This document shows positions 20,968-28,617 of a stretch of DNA of 64,000 bases, one piece after another; positions within the stretch are counted from its first letter, which is position 1; every line of letters begins with the position of its first letter. Source of the DNA: a virus; IMG/VR virus record IMGVR_UViG_3300020173_000943, positions 62,001 to 126,000 of that record. One strand, 5' to 3'. The notes below the pieces were generated by a model that was given only the letters and a program-made list of their open reading frames with translations, was not told where the DNA came from and ran no database searches. A program made the position numbers and the translations under genes.

Positions 20968-21390
20968 ATGCAGTGGACTTACAAAAGTAAAAAAATAGAC
21001 GAACTTCCAACAGATTGCGAAGCATTTGTTTACTTAATCACTAATAAAACTAACAATCGTAAGTACATAGGCAAAAAATTAGCTAAGTTTAAGACAACTA
21101 AGCCACCGCTCAAAGGCAGAAAAAACAAAAGACGTGGAACTAAAGAATCAGATTGGAGAGACTATTGGGGCTCCAGTGATAACTTATTAAGAGACGTTGA
21201 AGAATTAGGCCAGAAAAATTTCACCAGAGAAATATTATATTATTGTAAAAGCAGAGGCTTAGCAAGTTACTTAGAGGCACGAGAGCAGTTTGAACGCAGA
21301 GTACTTGAAACAGATGATTACTACAACGGAATCATTAATGTTAGAGTTGGCGGATCAAAGATTCTTAAAGAAGAATTACGCAAATTATAG
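20968..21390 (+). CDS. GIY-YIG family endonuclease
   Basis: The 140-residue protein has the GIY-YIG core. FVYLITN with NRKYIGKK (residues ~19-37) provides the two tyrosine motifs, SYLEAREQ carries the expected catalytic glutamate and YYNGIINVRVGG the asparagine. A lysine-rich insert, PPLKGRKNKRRG, sits between them. Similar stand-alone proteins occur in T4-like marine phages. It may be a homing-type nuclease (like T4 Seg proteins) or a DNA-processing enzyme. No intron core is recognisable next to it, so free-standing is more likely. No strong ribosome-binding site is seen. Confidence 0.78.
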   Translation: MQWTYKSKKIDELPTDCEAFVYLITNKTNNRKYIGKKLAKFKTTKPPLKGRKNKRRGTKESDWRDYWGSSDNLLRDVEELGQKNFTREILYYCKSRGLASYLEAREQFERRVLETDDYYNGIINVRVGGSKILKEELRKL

Positions 21391-21930
21391 GCAAACATAG
21401 CAACATTGTTTGGTCGAGGTAGCTCGACTCACTTTGAACTTGTGAGAAATACACCGGTGGACTAGTGCGTTGCAAGGACAATACTAACTTAGGTATAAAA
21501 GATCGTGGCTCTGTGAAAAAGATACAACCACAAAGTAAGTAATTTCGACTATTAGGGATTAACTGCTTTCCGCGTATTATGCGAATGCTGAAGTAGGGGG
21601 TATGCGGTACGCCGCCTCCGTGTAATTATATTACAATCTTCTTTAATAGATTGTGGCGATGCTCACTCAGATAATGTAGGAGTAGTCATTTTTTTTAATT
21701 CGTCCGGCAACGGGCGAATTGTGGCTCAACTATCTAGATAATGCTAAAGTGCTTCGCACTTATTATTAAGTATAATTATTCCTTATTAAGATTAAAAGAT
21801 ATAAGTGTTTGAGCGATAGCGAAAAACAACAAGTACGCAGTACTTGTTCCTAATTATGTTTATAGAGTATCCATAATAACACAATAGTCAAAATCACAAA
21901 GTAAAATATAGGCGAACACATGTGGATTAT
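21391..21930. other. Gene-free 540-base stretch rich in hairpins
   Basis: It lies between the convergent ends of the GIY-YIG gene and a small minus-strand gene, and no credible reading frame fills it. Perfect stems are frequent: 21413-21428 (GTCGAG/CTCGAC, loop GTAG), 21697-21720 (10 bp, GCAA tetraloop), 21747-21761 (AAGTGC/GCACTT) and 21828-21848 (9 bp, loop GCA). GTGGC occurs three times (21505, 21653, 21721); the last two each follow a hairpin and precede AGATAATG. A T8 run is at 21689-21696. The density of stems in AT-rich DNA suggests structured RNA. No tRNA, tmRNA or known riboswitch could be recognised. Confidence 0.5.
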
Positions 21931-22113
21931 TTAGTGTAGATCAGGATCTCTTCCAAAACCAGACTTTACAAGACTAACATTGATAGTATCGATTTCGAAT
22001 GTATTATGAGGAGATTGAAGTTTAAACATCTCAACGGCTTGTGTTGCTTCATCCATACTATTAAGTGTTGCAACTACTTCGCCGTTAGACGATATAACAT
22101 AACGTATAACCAT
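21931..22113 (-). CDS. Small hypothetical protein
   Basis: A 60-codon minus-strand frame encodes MVIRYVISSNGEVVATLNSM followed by an acidic helix-like part and a short beta-like end. The pattern looks like a small alpha/beta fold and not a chance frame. There is no clear Shine-Dalgarno sequence. The gene is alone on this strand, and its start faces the late promoter of the next plus-strand gene. Function unknown. Confidence 0.5.
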   Translation of the reverse strand: MVIRYVISSNGEVVATLNSMDEATQAVEMFKLQSPHNTFEIDTINVSLVKSGFGRDPDLH

Positions 22114-22148
22114 ATTGTTTATTTAATGAGGATTTAGAACTAATTAAG

Positions 22149-22156
22149 TATAAATA
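22149..22156 (+). promoter_or_regulatory. Consensus T4-type late promoter TATAAATA
   Basis: A perfect TATAAATA with predicted start near 22162, then AAGGAG 7-12 bases before the ATG at 22178. It is the clearest canonical late promoter in the window. Confidence 0.75.
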
Positions 22157-22177
22157 TATTATACAAAGGAGTTTGCT

Positions 22178-22693
22178 ATGAAAATCAATCAAATAGTTAC
22201 AGAAACAACAGTCTCTGAGGCTCCTGGCGGAAGTGCCCTAGGTAACCTAGCAAGAAAAGCTGGCGCAAAAGTAGCGGGCGCCGTTGGCGCTAAAGGCACA
22301 GCGGCTGGCATGTCAGGTAAAGTAGATCAAAACGCCAGAGCAAAAGAGATATTCACACAATATAGAGGCTATATGGGTCAAACTGGTGGTAATGCTAAAC
22401 AACCAACAGCAGATCAAGTTATGGACTTTTTACAAAAACAAAAACTTCCAACAAAGCGTATGCAAGGTGTACAAGGACAAATGACTCCTAAACAAGTAGA
22501 CGATTTGTTACAAGGAATTGCACAAGATTCTTTCAAAGGTGCGGCAGGACAAGCGGCAACTGCAAGTAGTCCAGCTAGTTTAGGTGATAAATTTGGATCA
22601 GCAAGTGCCCAAGGAGGAATTCCTGCAGATTTACAAAAAGAAATTGATGCACTTAGTCCTCAGGACAAAGCAGAATTAGCAAAACTACTCTAA
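22178..22693 (+). CDS. Alanine/glycine-rich probable internal virion protein
   Basis: The 171-residue protein begins MKINQIVTE, then an Ala/Gly-rich basic stretch (residues ~20-50) and a helical remainder. I do not recognise a domain. The short N-terminus ending in glutamate resembles the capsid-targeting peptides of T4 internal proteins, which the prohead protease removes after a glutamate. The next gene begins similarly. A consensus late promoter and AAGGAG precede it. A packaged internal protein is the best guess; function is unproven. Confidence 0.6.
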   Translation: MKINQIVTETTVSEAPGGSALGNLARKAGAKVAGAVGAKGTAAGMSGKVDQNARAKEIFTQYRGYMGQTGGNAKQPTADQVMDFLQKQKLPTKRMQGVQGQMTPKQVDDLLQGIAQDSFKGAAGQAATASSPASLGDKFGSASAQGGIPADLQKEIDALSPQDKAELAKLL

Positions 22694-22703
22694 GGACTGA
22701 CTG

Positions 22704-24797
22704 ATGAAACTCAACGAAGTAATTACAAGTAAAACCCAAACAATTTTAAACGAGGGTTGGCAAGATCTAAACGAAGCACAACAAAATTATCTAACACGCT
22801 TTGAATTAGAGCTTTGGCCACTAGTTGAGTCTTATGCAAAACTAGCAGAAGCAGAATTAACATCAGATCAAATACAAGCAATCTTCAAAGGCGCTGAAGA
22901 AACAGCAATGGCCAGTGGAGATAACAAAACTGCACTTGGTAAAGCAGGTTCAGCAGTTGGAGCGGCGGCTAAATTACCCGTTGACCTAGCTAAAAAAGTT
23001 GATGCAAAGATTAATGAGCTGGGCAAACTAGCACAAAACGCAGGCCCAATTAAAAATGCTGATGCAAAGTTTGAAGAACTTAAAAAGAAAATTGGATCAA
23101 GTGACGGTAAAATTGTTGCAGGTGTAAAAGCTGTCAGTGATTGGGCAAAAGCAAATCCAGGTAAGGCTTCATTAGCAGTTGGTATTTTAACAACTGTTGC
23201 GGCCTTTGCAGGCGGACCATTAGGTGGTGCGGCCGCAGGTTTAGTACTGCGTTCAACAAAAGATCTATTACAAGGTGAAAAACTTTCAACAGCAGTTGGT
23301 AAGTCAGTTAAAACAGCGGCATATGGTGCTCTTGCTGGTTTGGCAATTCAAGGGCTAACTGATAATATGGTTGATAACATTGCAACGGGCAGTGAAGCAG
23401 AAGCAGACGCTATGATGGATGCTTTTGAAAAAGCCAACTTTACTGCGGCAGTAGATGGTGCAGTAGCAGATGCAGGTTTTGATGCAGGTGTACTTGACGG
23501 TGCACGTAATTTAAAAATGTCTGGTAACATCAACGGCTTCTTTTACAATTATGATTTAACTATGACTGCTGATCAAGTTGCACAATATAAAGCACTATCA
23601 GATGCGGCATCAAATGCAAAAGTTTTTAGTCCTGAATATTACGAAGCGGCAGGTAAGTTGCACGGATTTATGTCAACAACACAACAAGCAAACGCAGACC
23701 TAACTGCACTTGCAAAAACTATAGCAGACATTCCTAAAGATGCACTAACAGGTGATCAACTGGATGCGGCTATTGCTGTGCTTGACAATGCTGACAAAGC
23801 AATTGAAACATTAAGTGGCGCCGGTGGCGCAATTGGTGCGGCGGCACAAGGTGCTCTACAAACTGTTGACGACAACAACAAAGAAATGCACAAAGTCAAA
23901 CCAATTGATCCTAAAGAAAAAGAACAACTTGAATTAGATCTACAAGGTGGTGGCGAAGCAAAAGCAGAATCAATTGATTATGAAACTGCATTTAACGAAT
24001 ACTTACAAGAAGCAGAACCTGCACAAGGTGAACTACCATTAAACAATCCTAACACACTTGGTGCTAAACTAAAACGTGGTGTAGGCAAAGTTGCAAGTAG
24101 AGCCGCAGGTGCAGTTGCTCAAGGTGCTAAAAGTGCAGTTGGTGCAGTTAAGCAAGGTGCCAAAGATGTAGGTAATAAAGTTACTGCTAACAAACTTAAT
24201 AAAGATTGGAAGAAGATGGGCGAACCAACTGATTCTGGTAGCATTGTAAATATATTATCAGGTGCAGGGTTAACTAATGATCAGATAAGCAGTATTGCAG
24301 GATCAACACAAGCACCAATTAGTCCAGATGAAGTAACTAAAGCACCTACAGATGGTGCCACAGACGCAGATACAGCGTCAACAAGCGGTGATAAAGCTAC
24401 AGCTACACAAGCACAAGCATCAACTAAAAATGACAAACAAGAGCCATCTAGCTCACCTACTCCGGGCAAAACTCCCCTAAGTTATCCTACAGGTACTCCA
24501 GATAAACCAGCAAAAGCAACAGGCGGAGATTATGCAAAGAAACCAAAAGTTCCAGCTTCAGCACAAGCTAAAGCACAAGCTAAACAAGGATCAGCACAAG
24601 CTACACCAACACAAAGCAATGTTGCAACACTAGCACAAAAAATTAAAAAGTCTGGTGTAAATGTTGATAGTGTTAAACAAAGTTTAGGTGGAGGAACTGC
24701 ACAACAGAGTAGCGGAGTTAACTTACCAGATCTAGTAGATAGAATTAGTAAAGCAGGCGTACAAAAACAAGTACGTCAAATGTTAATAGCAAAGTAA
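22704..24797 (+). CDS. Large alanine-rich probable virion protein
   Basis: The 697-residue protein begins MKLNEVITSKTQTILNE, like its upstream neighbour. It has a glycine/alanine hydrophobic segment near residues 155-185 (LAVGILTTVAAFAGGPLGG) and another at ~205. The C-terminal third is a low-complexity Ala/Gln/Thr/Pro-rich region. I recall similar Ala-rich proteins in marine T4-like phages, annotated as structural or hypothetical. The hydrophobic segments and disordered tail fit an internal head protein ejected with the DNA, but a structural role outside the head is possible. It starts 10 bases after the upstream stop, without a strong SD. Confidence 0.6.
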   Translation: MKLNEVITSKTQTILNEGWQDLNEAQQNYLTRFELELWPLVESYAKLAEAELTSDQIQAIFKGAEETAMASGDNKTALGKAGSAVGAAAKLPVDLAKKVDAKINELGKLAQNAGPIKNADAKFEELKKKIGSSDGKIVAGVKAVSDWAKANPGKASLAVGILTTVAAFAGGPLGGAAAGLVLRSTKDLLQGEKLSTAVGKSVKTAAYGALAGLAIQGLTDNMVDNIATGSEAEADAMMDAFEKANFTAAVDGAVADAGFDAGVLDGARNLKMSGNINGFFYNYDLTMTADQVAQYKALSDAASNAKVFSPEYYEAAGKLHGFMSTTQQANADLTALAKTIADIPKDALTGDQLDAAIAVLDNADKAIETLSGAGGAIGAAAQGALQTVDDNNKEMHKVKPIDPKEKEQLELDLQGGGEAKAESIDYETAFNEYLQEAEPAQGELPLNNPNTLGAKLKRGVGKVASRAAGAVAQGAKSAVGAVKQGAKDVGNKVTANKLNKDWKKMGEPTDSGSIVNILSGAGLTNDQISSIAGSTQAPISPDEVTKAPTDGATDADTASTSGDKATATQAQASTKNDKQEPSSSPTPGKTPLSYPTGTPDKPAKATGGDYAKKPKVPASAQAKAQAKQGSAQATPTQSNVATLAQKIKKSGVNVDSVKQSLGGGTAQQSSGVNLPDLVDRISKAGVQKQVRQMLIAK

Positions 24798-24803
24798 TAG
24801 ATC

Positions 24804-24953
24804 CTACCAAAAAGGTTGACCAGTTTTCTTAGCAGTTTCAAGATTCTCTTTAATAAGTTTAGAAAATATTTCTCTATCTTCGGGACCAACCTGATAGATC
24901 TCCTCAAGACTAACGCTACCTCTCATATACCAAACTATACGAGATAGTTCCAT
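24804..24953 (-). CDS. Small conserved protein after gp26; possible -1 frameshift extension of gp26
   Basis: The frame ends KENLETAKKTGQPFW at 24804 and contains ELSRIVWYMRGSVSLEEIY, a pattern I know from the small gene after gp26 in T4-like marine phages. The only ATG (24953) gives 49 residues but has no Shine-Dalgarno sequence. The frame stays open upstream through SLEDILKEVDNLENETKNF and into the 3' end of gp26. There it lies in the -1 register behind a slippery A_AAT_TTT (25043-25037). It may therefore be made partly or wholly as a 77-residue extension of gp26, like the G-GT tail chaperones of lambda. Both start models are kept open. Confidence 0.65.
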   Translation of the reverse strand: MELSRIVWYMRGSVSLEEIYQVGPEDREIFSKLIKENLETAKKTGQPFW

Positions 24954-25027
24954 CTTGAAATTTTTGGTCTCGTTTTCTAAGTTGTCAACTTCTTTTAGGA
25001 TATCCTCCAGAGACTGAGAAGCTATCC

Positions 25028-25894
25028 TTATGCGAAAAAATTTGATTGATCAAATGTTACAGGCATGTCCCATTTTTTAGGAGCACCTGCCGCAATTTCT
25101 TCTTCAGTGGATTCAATTTCAATAGGTTTTAAACTAAACTTATTTTTTTGTGTTTCCATATTTTCAACAACGCCAGCATAAAACTTTTTATCTGCGTTTT
25201 GAATAAACTGAACAATATGATTTCTATCAGTTACTACATCGTCACCAACTTGAACAGACACTACTCCATCAATAACCATATCAATAGTAATAGCAGTTAA
25301 ACGTTCAAATGCAGTATTAAAGATTTCTAGTTTCTTTTGTTCATCCATATCGTCTTCTTGGATTACTTGTGCAATACGTTGTTCTTCAAATGTTTTTGTT
25401 GCAACTCTAGTAAACTCTTTATAAGTTTGAGGACGCAATTTAATTGTAAACTCGTCAATAGTGATAGTGTCATTAAACTCTACAGCCGCAAATTTGTCTA
25501 ACACCATTCTTAGGTCAAGACCAAATGATCTTTCTAACCCTTGTGTGTTTGGAACTCTAGTTGTTAGGTCTAATTTTTCACCGTAGGTAGCAATTCTAAT
25601 AGCAACCAGTACTGTATCAATATCAACAGTAGGCATTGCCCAGGCATTCTTAATGTTAGGAATGCAACTTTGAATTACATCAACAGTTGATTGTCCGTTA
25701 AGTAATGCATCAGGAGTTTTGAATGATAATTCATCTCTTGCTGTCATTGCATAAACAGGCAACTCACCGTTTTCTGTTAGTTCTAATGCTCCCTCAGGGT
25801 AAAATTGTCCACCACTGGGTAATTTGATATATATTTTAGGTTGCCTAAAATATTTTTGTAGTGGATTCGCTCCACTTCTTTCTATTTCTGGCAT
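25028..25894 (-). CDS. gp26: gp26 family protein (hub assembly / tail chaperone)
   Basis: The 288-residue protein begins with NPLQKYFRQPKIYIKLPSGG, then GALELTENGELPVYAMTARD and PDALLNGQSTVDVIQSCIPN, the pattern of the gp26 family of T4-like marine phages. The middle carries LRPQTYKEFTRVATKTFEEQ. T4 gp26 is needed for baseplate-hub assembly. Its position beside the tape-measure gene fits a tail assembly chaperone. A CATAAATA late motif and a CCGGAGAA leader precede it. Its 3' end contains a candidate frameshift site. Confidence 0.85.
   Translation of the reverse strand: MPEIERSGANPLQKYFRQPKIYIKLPSGGQFYPEGALELTENGELPVYAMTARDELSFKTPDALLNGQSTVDVIQSCIPNIKNAWAMPTVDIDTVLVAIRIATYGEKLDLTTRVPNTQGLERSFGLDLRMVLDKFAAVEFNDTITIDEFTIKLRPQTYKEFTRVATKTFEEQRIAQVIQEDDMDEQKKLEIFNTAFERLTAITIDMVIDGVVSVQVGDDVVTDRNHIVQFIQNADKKFYAGVVENMETQKNKFSLKPIEIESTEEEIAAGAPKKWDMPVTFDQSNFFA
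25037..25043 (-). promoter_or_regulatory. Candidate -1 ribosomal frameshift heptamer A_AAT_TTT
   Basis: In gp26 codon register the minus strand reads TCA AAT TTT TTC GCA TAA, so A_AAT_TTT fits X_XXY_YYZ three codons before the stop. A -1 slip would enter the open frame that ends at 24804. Confidence 0.4.
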
Positions 25895-25906
25895 GGTTTT
25901 TCTCCG

Positions 25907-25914
25907 GATAAATA
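25907..25914 (+). promoter_or_regulatory. Late promoter motif GATAAATA for the tape-measure operon
   Basis: Predicted start near 25920, 51 bases before the tape-measure ATG. It faces the minus-strand motif at 25936-25943, so the two predicted transcripts overlap by about 11 bases. Confidence 0.5.
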
Positions 25915-25935
25915 ATAAGTGTTGTTCATATAGTA

Positions 25936-25943
25936 TATTTATG
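25936..25943 (-). promoter_or_regulatory. Late promoter motif CATAAATA for gp26
   Basis: The minus strand reads CATAAATA. The predicted start near 25930 gives a 36-base leader with GGAG ahead of the gp26 ATG. Confidence 0.5.
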
Positions 25944-25970
25944 AACTTCCATTATATAGGTACTTAATAA

Positions 25971-28616
25971 ATGGCAGAAATCACATACAGAGGCGGTCAA
26001 ATGGACGGAGTTACTAGCAATGCGGCTAGTGAAGCTACTCTCCAACGACTAGTCCAACTAATGGAAAAAGGCAGTACTGGCGGTGGGTCAGCTACTGAAA
26101 AAATGGCCAATGCTGTTAAGACCAAAGGTATTGGAATAGCACAAAAAGACAACAAAGCCACACAAGAAGGTACCGAAGCTACCCAAAAACAAACCAAAGC
26201 TACTACTAGTCTTACCCAAAAAACTAAAAACTTTGCTAAAACATTAGATAGGTATAGTGGTGGATTATTAAGTGGTGTTGGAAACACTATATCAGCGGTA
26301 GGCGGGCTAGGAAAAGAATTAGTAGCCGGTGGCAACAGAATTAGTGATTTTGGACAGCATGTTACAGGACTAGTAAGTCAGTTTCCAATAGTTGGTGGTG
26401 TTTTAGGACAATTTGGACAAACTATGTTAAATGTCCTTGACAATCAAATTGACATGTACAGATCACTGTCAAATGGTGGTATTGATTTTGGAGACGATTT
26501 ATTCTCTATGCAAAGACGTGCCGCTGAAGCAGGATTAAGTATGGCTACACTAGCTGGATCAATCCAAGAAAATTCATCAATGTTAGCACTAGCGTTTGGC
26601 GGTGCAACTACAGGTGCTGATAGATTTTCTAAAATTTCAAAATATGTACAGCAATCACAAGCACAGTTTTCAGCATTGGGTATGACAATGGAAGATGTAA
26701 CTGAATTTACAGCTGACTATATTGAATTACAAAAAGTTCAAGGCCGTTTAGGCACAATGACTGACAGACAGTTAGCTAAAGGCACACAGAATTATATTAT
26801 GCAACTTGATCAACTTGCTAAAGTTACAGGTATGACAAGAAAGCAAGCCGCAGAAGAATTACAATCACAAGCAACTGATAAAAGATTACAGGCATTAATT
26901 TCAAATATGGATGAAGGAGTCAAAACGAATTTACAAAATTCTTTGGCAATGATGAAAAATATGAGTCCAGAAATGAAAGATGCAATGACTGAATTAGTTG
27001 CAACTAACGGTGTAGCTCTTACTCCATTTACAGAAGGGTTGTTGCGTACAAATCCACAGTTTGCTGAAATGGCTAGAGGATTACGATCTGGATCAATAAC
27101 AGCCGATGAGTTTGCCGCACAAACAAACGAGCAAATAGCTCAAGCACAGGCGTTAGTTAAACAAGAAAAAGAAAATATAGGTACATATGCCGCAATGGGT
27201 GTAACTGCATATGACGCCGCACTTAGTTTAGCAAAAGCTGGTACAGTAGGTGGTAAACTAAGCGATGCACAGCAGAAACAACTAGATGCAACCACAGCTA
27301 AAAATAAAACACTAACAAACTTTGATAGTGCAATAGAGAAAGTACGTAGTAAAATTATGGTTGCGTTACTTGATTCTGGAGTATTTACTAAAGTACAATC
27401 AGCAATGTCAAAACTAACAACGTGGTTTGAGAGTGACAAGGTACAAACATCAATTCAAGGATTTACAGATCGATTAGGAATACTAATTGACAACCTTGGA
27501 AATATGTTTCAAAATTTCAAAGATGATTGGGGCAAACTTAGTATTGGAGAACTAGTAACAAAATACTTAATTGATCCAATTAGATTTTTGTTTGGAGGTA
27601 AGCCTAAGACTAAAGCATCACCAGGCTCACCAGGCGCCGAAGCAGGCGACGATGCAGGTGGCTCAGGTGGAACACTTATGGGATCAATGTTTGAATCATT
27701 AGGCCCAATAATTACAAAATTTGAAGAGTGGGGCAAAGCATTAATGTGGGGCGGCATTGGTGCCGCGGCTGTATTACTTGGCGTTGCGGCGGCTATTGGC
27801 GCACTAGCAGGTCCAATTAACCTAGCAGTACCAGGTGTACTTGCAATTGGTCTAGCGTTTGCTGGAATTGGAGTAGCTGGATACGGAATTGCCGCATTGA
27901 TAGATTCGATTACTAGCGGAGTAGGCACACTTGCAGACGGCGTTAAAAAGTTTGAAGGCATGGATGCTAAGAAATTACTTGATGTTGGTAAATCATTAGG
28001 GCCATTAACTGATAATATGATGGGACTTGCCAAAGGCGGACTTGTTGCATCGTTTATTAGTGACGGAGCATTAGAAGGATTATCAGATGGTGTTAAATCG
28101 TTTGAAGGAATTAATCCAAAAACTATGAGCGACCTAGGCCCAGCATTACAATCTTTACAAAAAGGTGTTAGTGCATTTACAGGTAACGGATTTTTAGACA
28201 GCGCCGGTAAATTCTTTAGTAGCTTTTTTGGTAATGATGGCAATTTAGATGTTATGGCTAAAAAACTTGAGGCTTTTGCTGATGTTGATGCCGCTGGACT
28301 TAAAAATATTGGAGATGGATTACAAGGTATTGCGGCATATGTTGAAGCTATGGACGATGCCAATTTAAAACAAGTTACCAAAAATATTAAAGAATTAATT
28401 AAACAAATAGCCGAATATAACGAAGAATACAAAAACATGGACGCAGAAACCAAAGCATCATTTACCAAAGTATTAAATGTATCAAATGAAAGCCAAGATA
28501 AAAGTGCTTCTATGCTAGTTTCGTTAAATAGTACTAACGCACTTATGTTAGAAGAACTTAAAAAACAAACTAGAGGTGGAAAACAGATGAATGATGCATT
28601 AGGAGGAGCGGCATAA
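25971..28616 (+). CDS. Tail tape-measure protein
   Basis: The 881-residue protein has a Gln/Thr/Lys-rich helical N-terminus and an amphipathic helical middle (YIMQLDQLAKVTGMTRKQA). Strong hydrophobic segments follow near residues 595-650 (GIGAAAVLLGVAAAIGALAG and ALAFAGIG-type repeats), after a Gly/Ser/Pro linker. The C-terminus is helical again. This is the usual layout of myovirus tape-measure proteins, which set tail length and insert in the membrane. It corresponds to T4 gp29 by role, not by obvious sequence. It lies directly upstream of the portal gene and opposite gp26. Confidence 0.8.
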   Translation: MAEITYRGGQMDGVTSNAASEATLQRLVQLMEKGSTGGGSATEKMANAVKTKGIGIAQKDNKATQEGTEATQKQTKATTSLTQKTKNFAKTLDRYSGGLLSGVGNTISAVGGLGKELVAGGNRISDFGQHVTGLVSQFPIVGGVLGQFGQTMLNVLDNQIDMYRSLSNGGIDFGDDLFSMQRRAAEAGLSMATLAGSIQENSSMLALAFGGATTGADRFSKISKYVQQSQAQFSALGMTMEDVTEFTADYIELQKVQGRLGTMTDRQLAKGTQNYIMQLDQLAKVTGMTRKQAAEELQSQATDKRLQALISNMDEGVKTNLQNSLAMMKNMSPEMKDAMTELVATNGVALTPFTEGLLRTNPQFAEMARGLRSGSITADEFAAQTNEQIAQAQALVKQEKENIGTYAAMGVTAYDAALSLAKAGTVGGKLSDAQQKQLDATTAKNKTLTNFDSAIEKVRSKIMVALLDSGVFTKVQSAMSKLTTWFESDKVQTSIQGFTDRLGILIDNLGNMFQNFKDDWGKLSIGELVTKYLIDPIRFLFGGKPKTKASPGSPGAEAGDDAGGSGGTLMGSMFESLGPIITKFEEWGKALMWGGIGAAAVLLGVAAAIGALAGPINLAVPGVLAIGLAFAGIGVAGYGIAALIDSITSGVGTLADGVKKFEGMDAKKLLDVGKSLGPLTDNMMGLAKGGLVASFISDGALEGLSDGVKSFEGINPKTMSDLGPALQSLQKGVSAFTGNGFLDSAGKFFSSFFGNDGNLDVMAKKLEAFADVDAAGLKNIGDGLQGIAAYVEAMDDANLKQVTKNIKELIKQIAEYNEEYKNMDAETKASFTKVLNVSNESQDKSASMLVSLNSTNALMLEELKKQTRGGKQMNDALGGAA

Positions 28617-28617
28617 T

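Noticed and set aside
21585-21605. Glutamine riboswitch core (GAAGTAGGG)
   Set aside because: The flanking CGTTCA and GAAGGAACG conserved parts are absent, so the short match is likely chance.
21391-21930. tmRNA, possibly two-piece
   Set aside because: No CCA end, no T-arm (GGTTCGAATCC-like) and no tag frame ending in Ala-Ala were found; the single TTCGAC at 21544 lacks a matching acceptor stem.
20968-21930. Group I intron with its GIY-YIG gene
   Set aside because: No convincing P7/P3 core could be found by eye, and no interrupted exon is visible on either side.
27509-28468. Long minus-strand frame opposite the tape-measure gene
   Set aside because: It is a compositional shadow in Asn/Ser/Pro-rich sequence without start signals.
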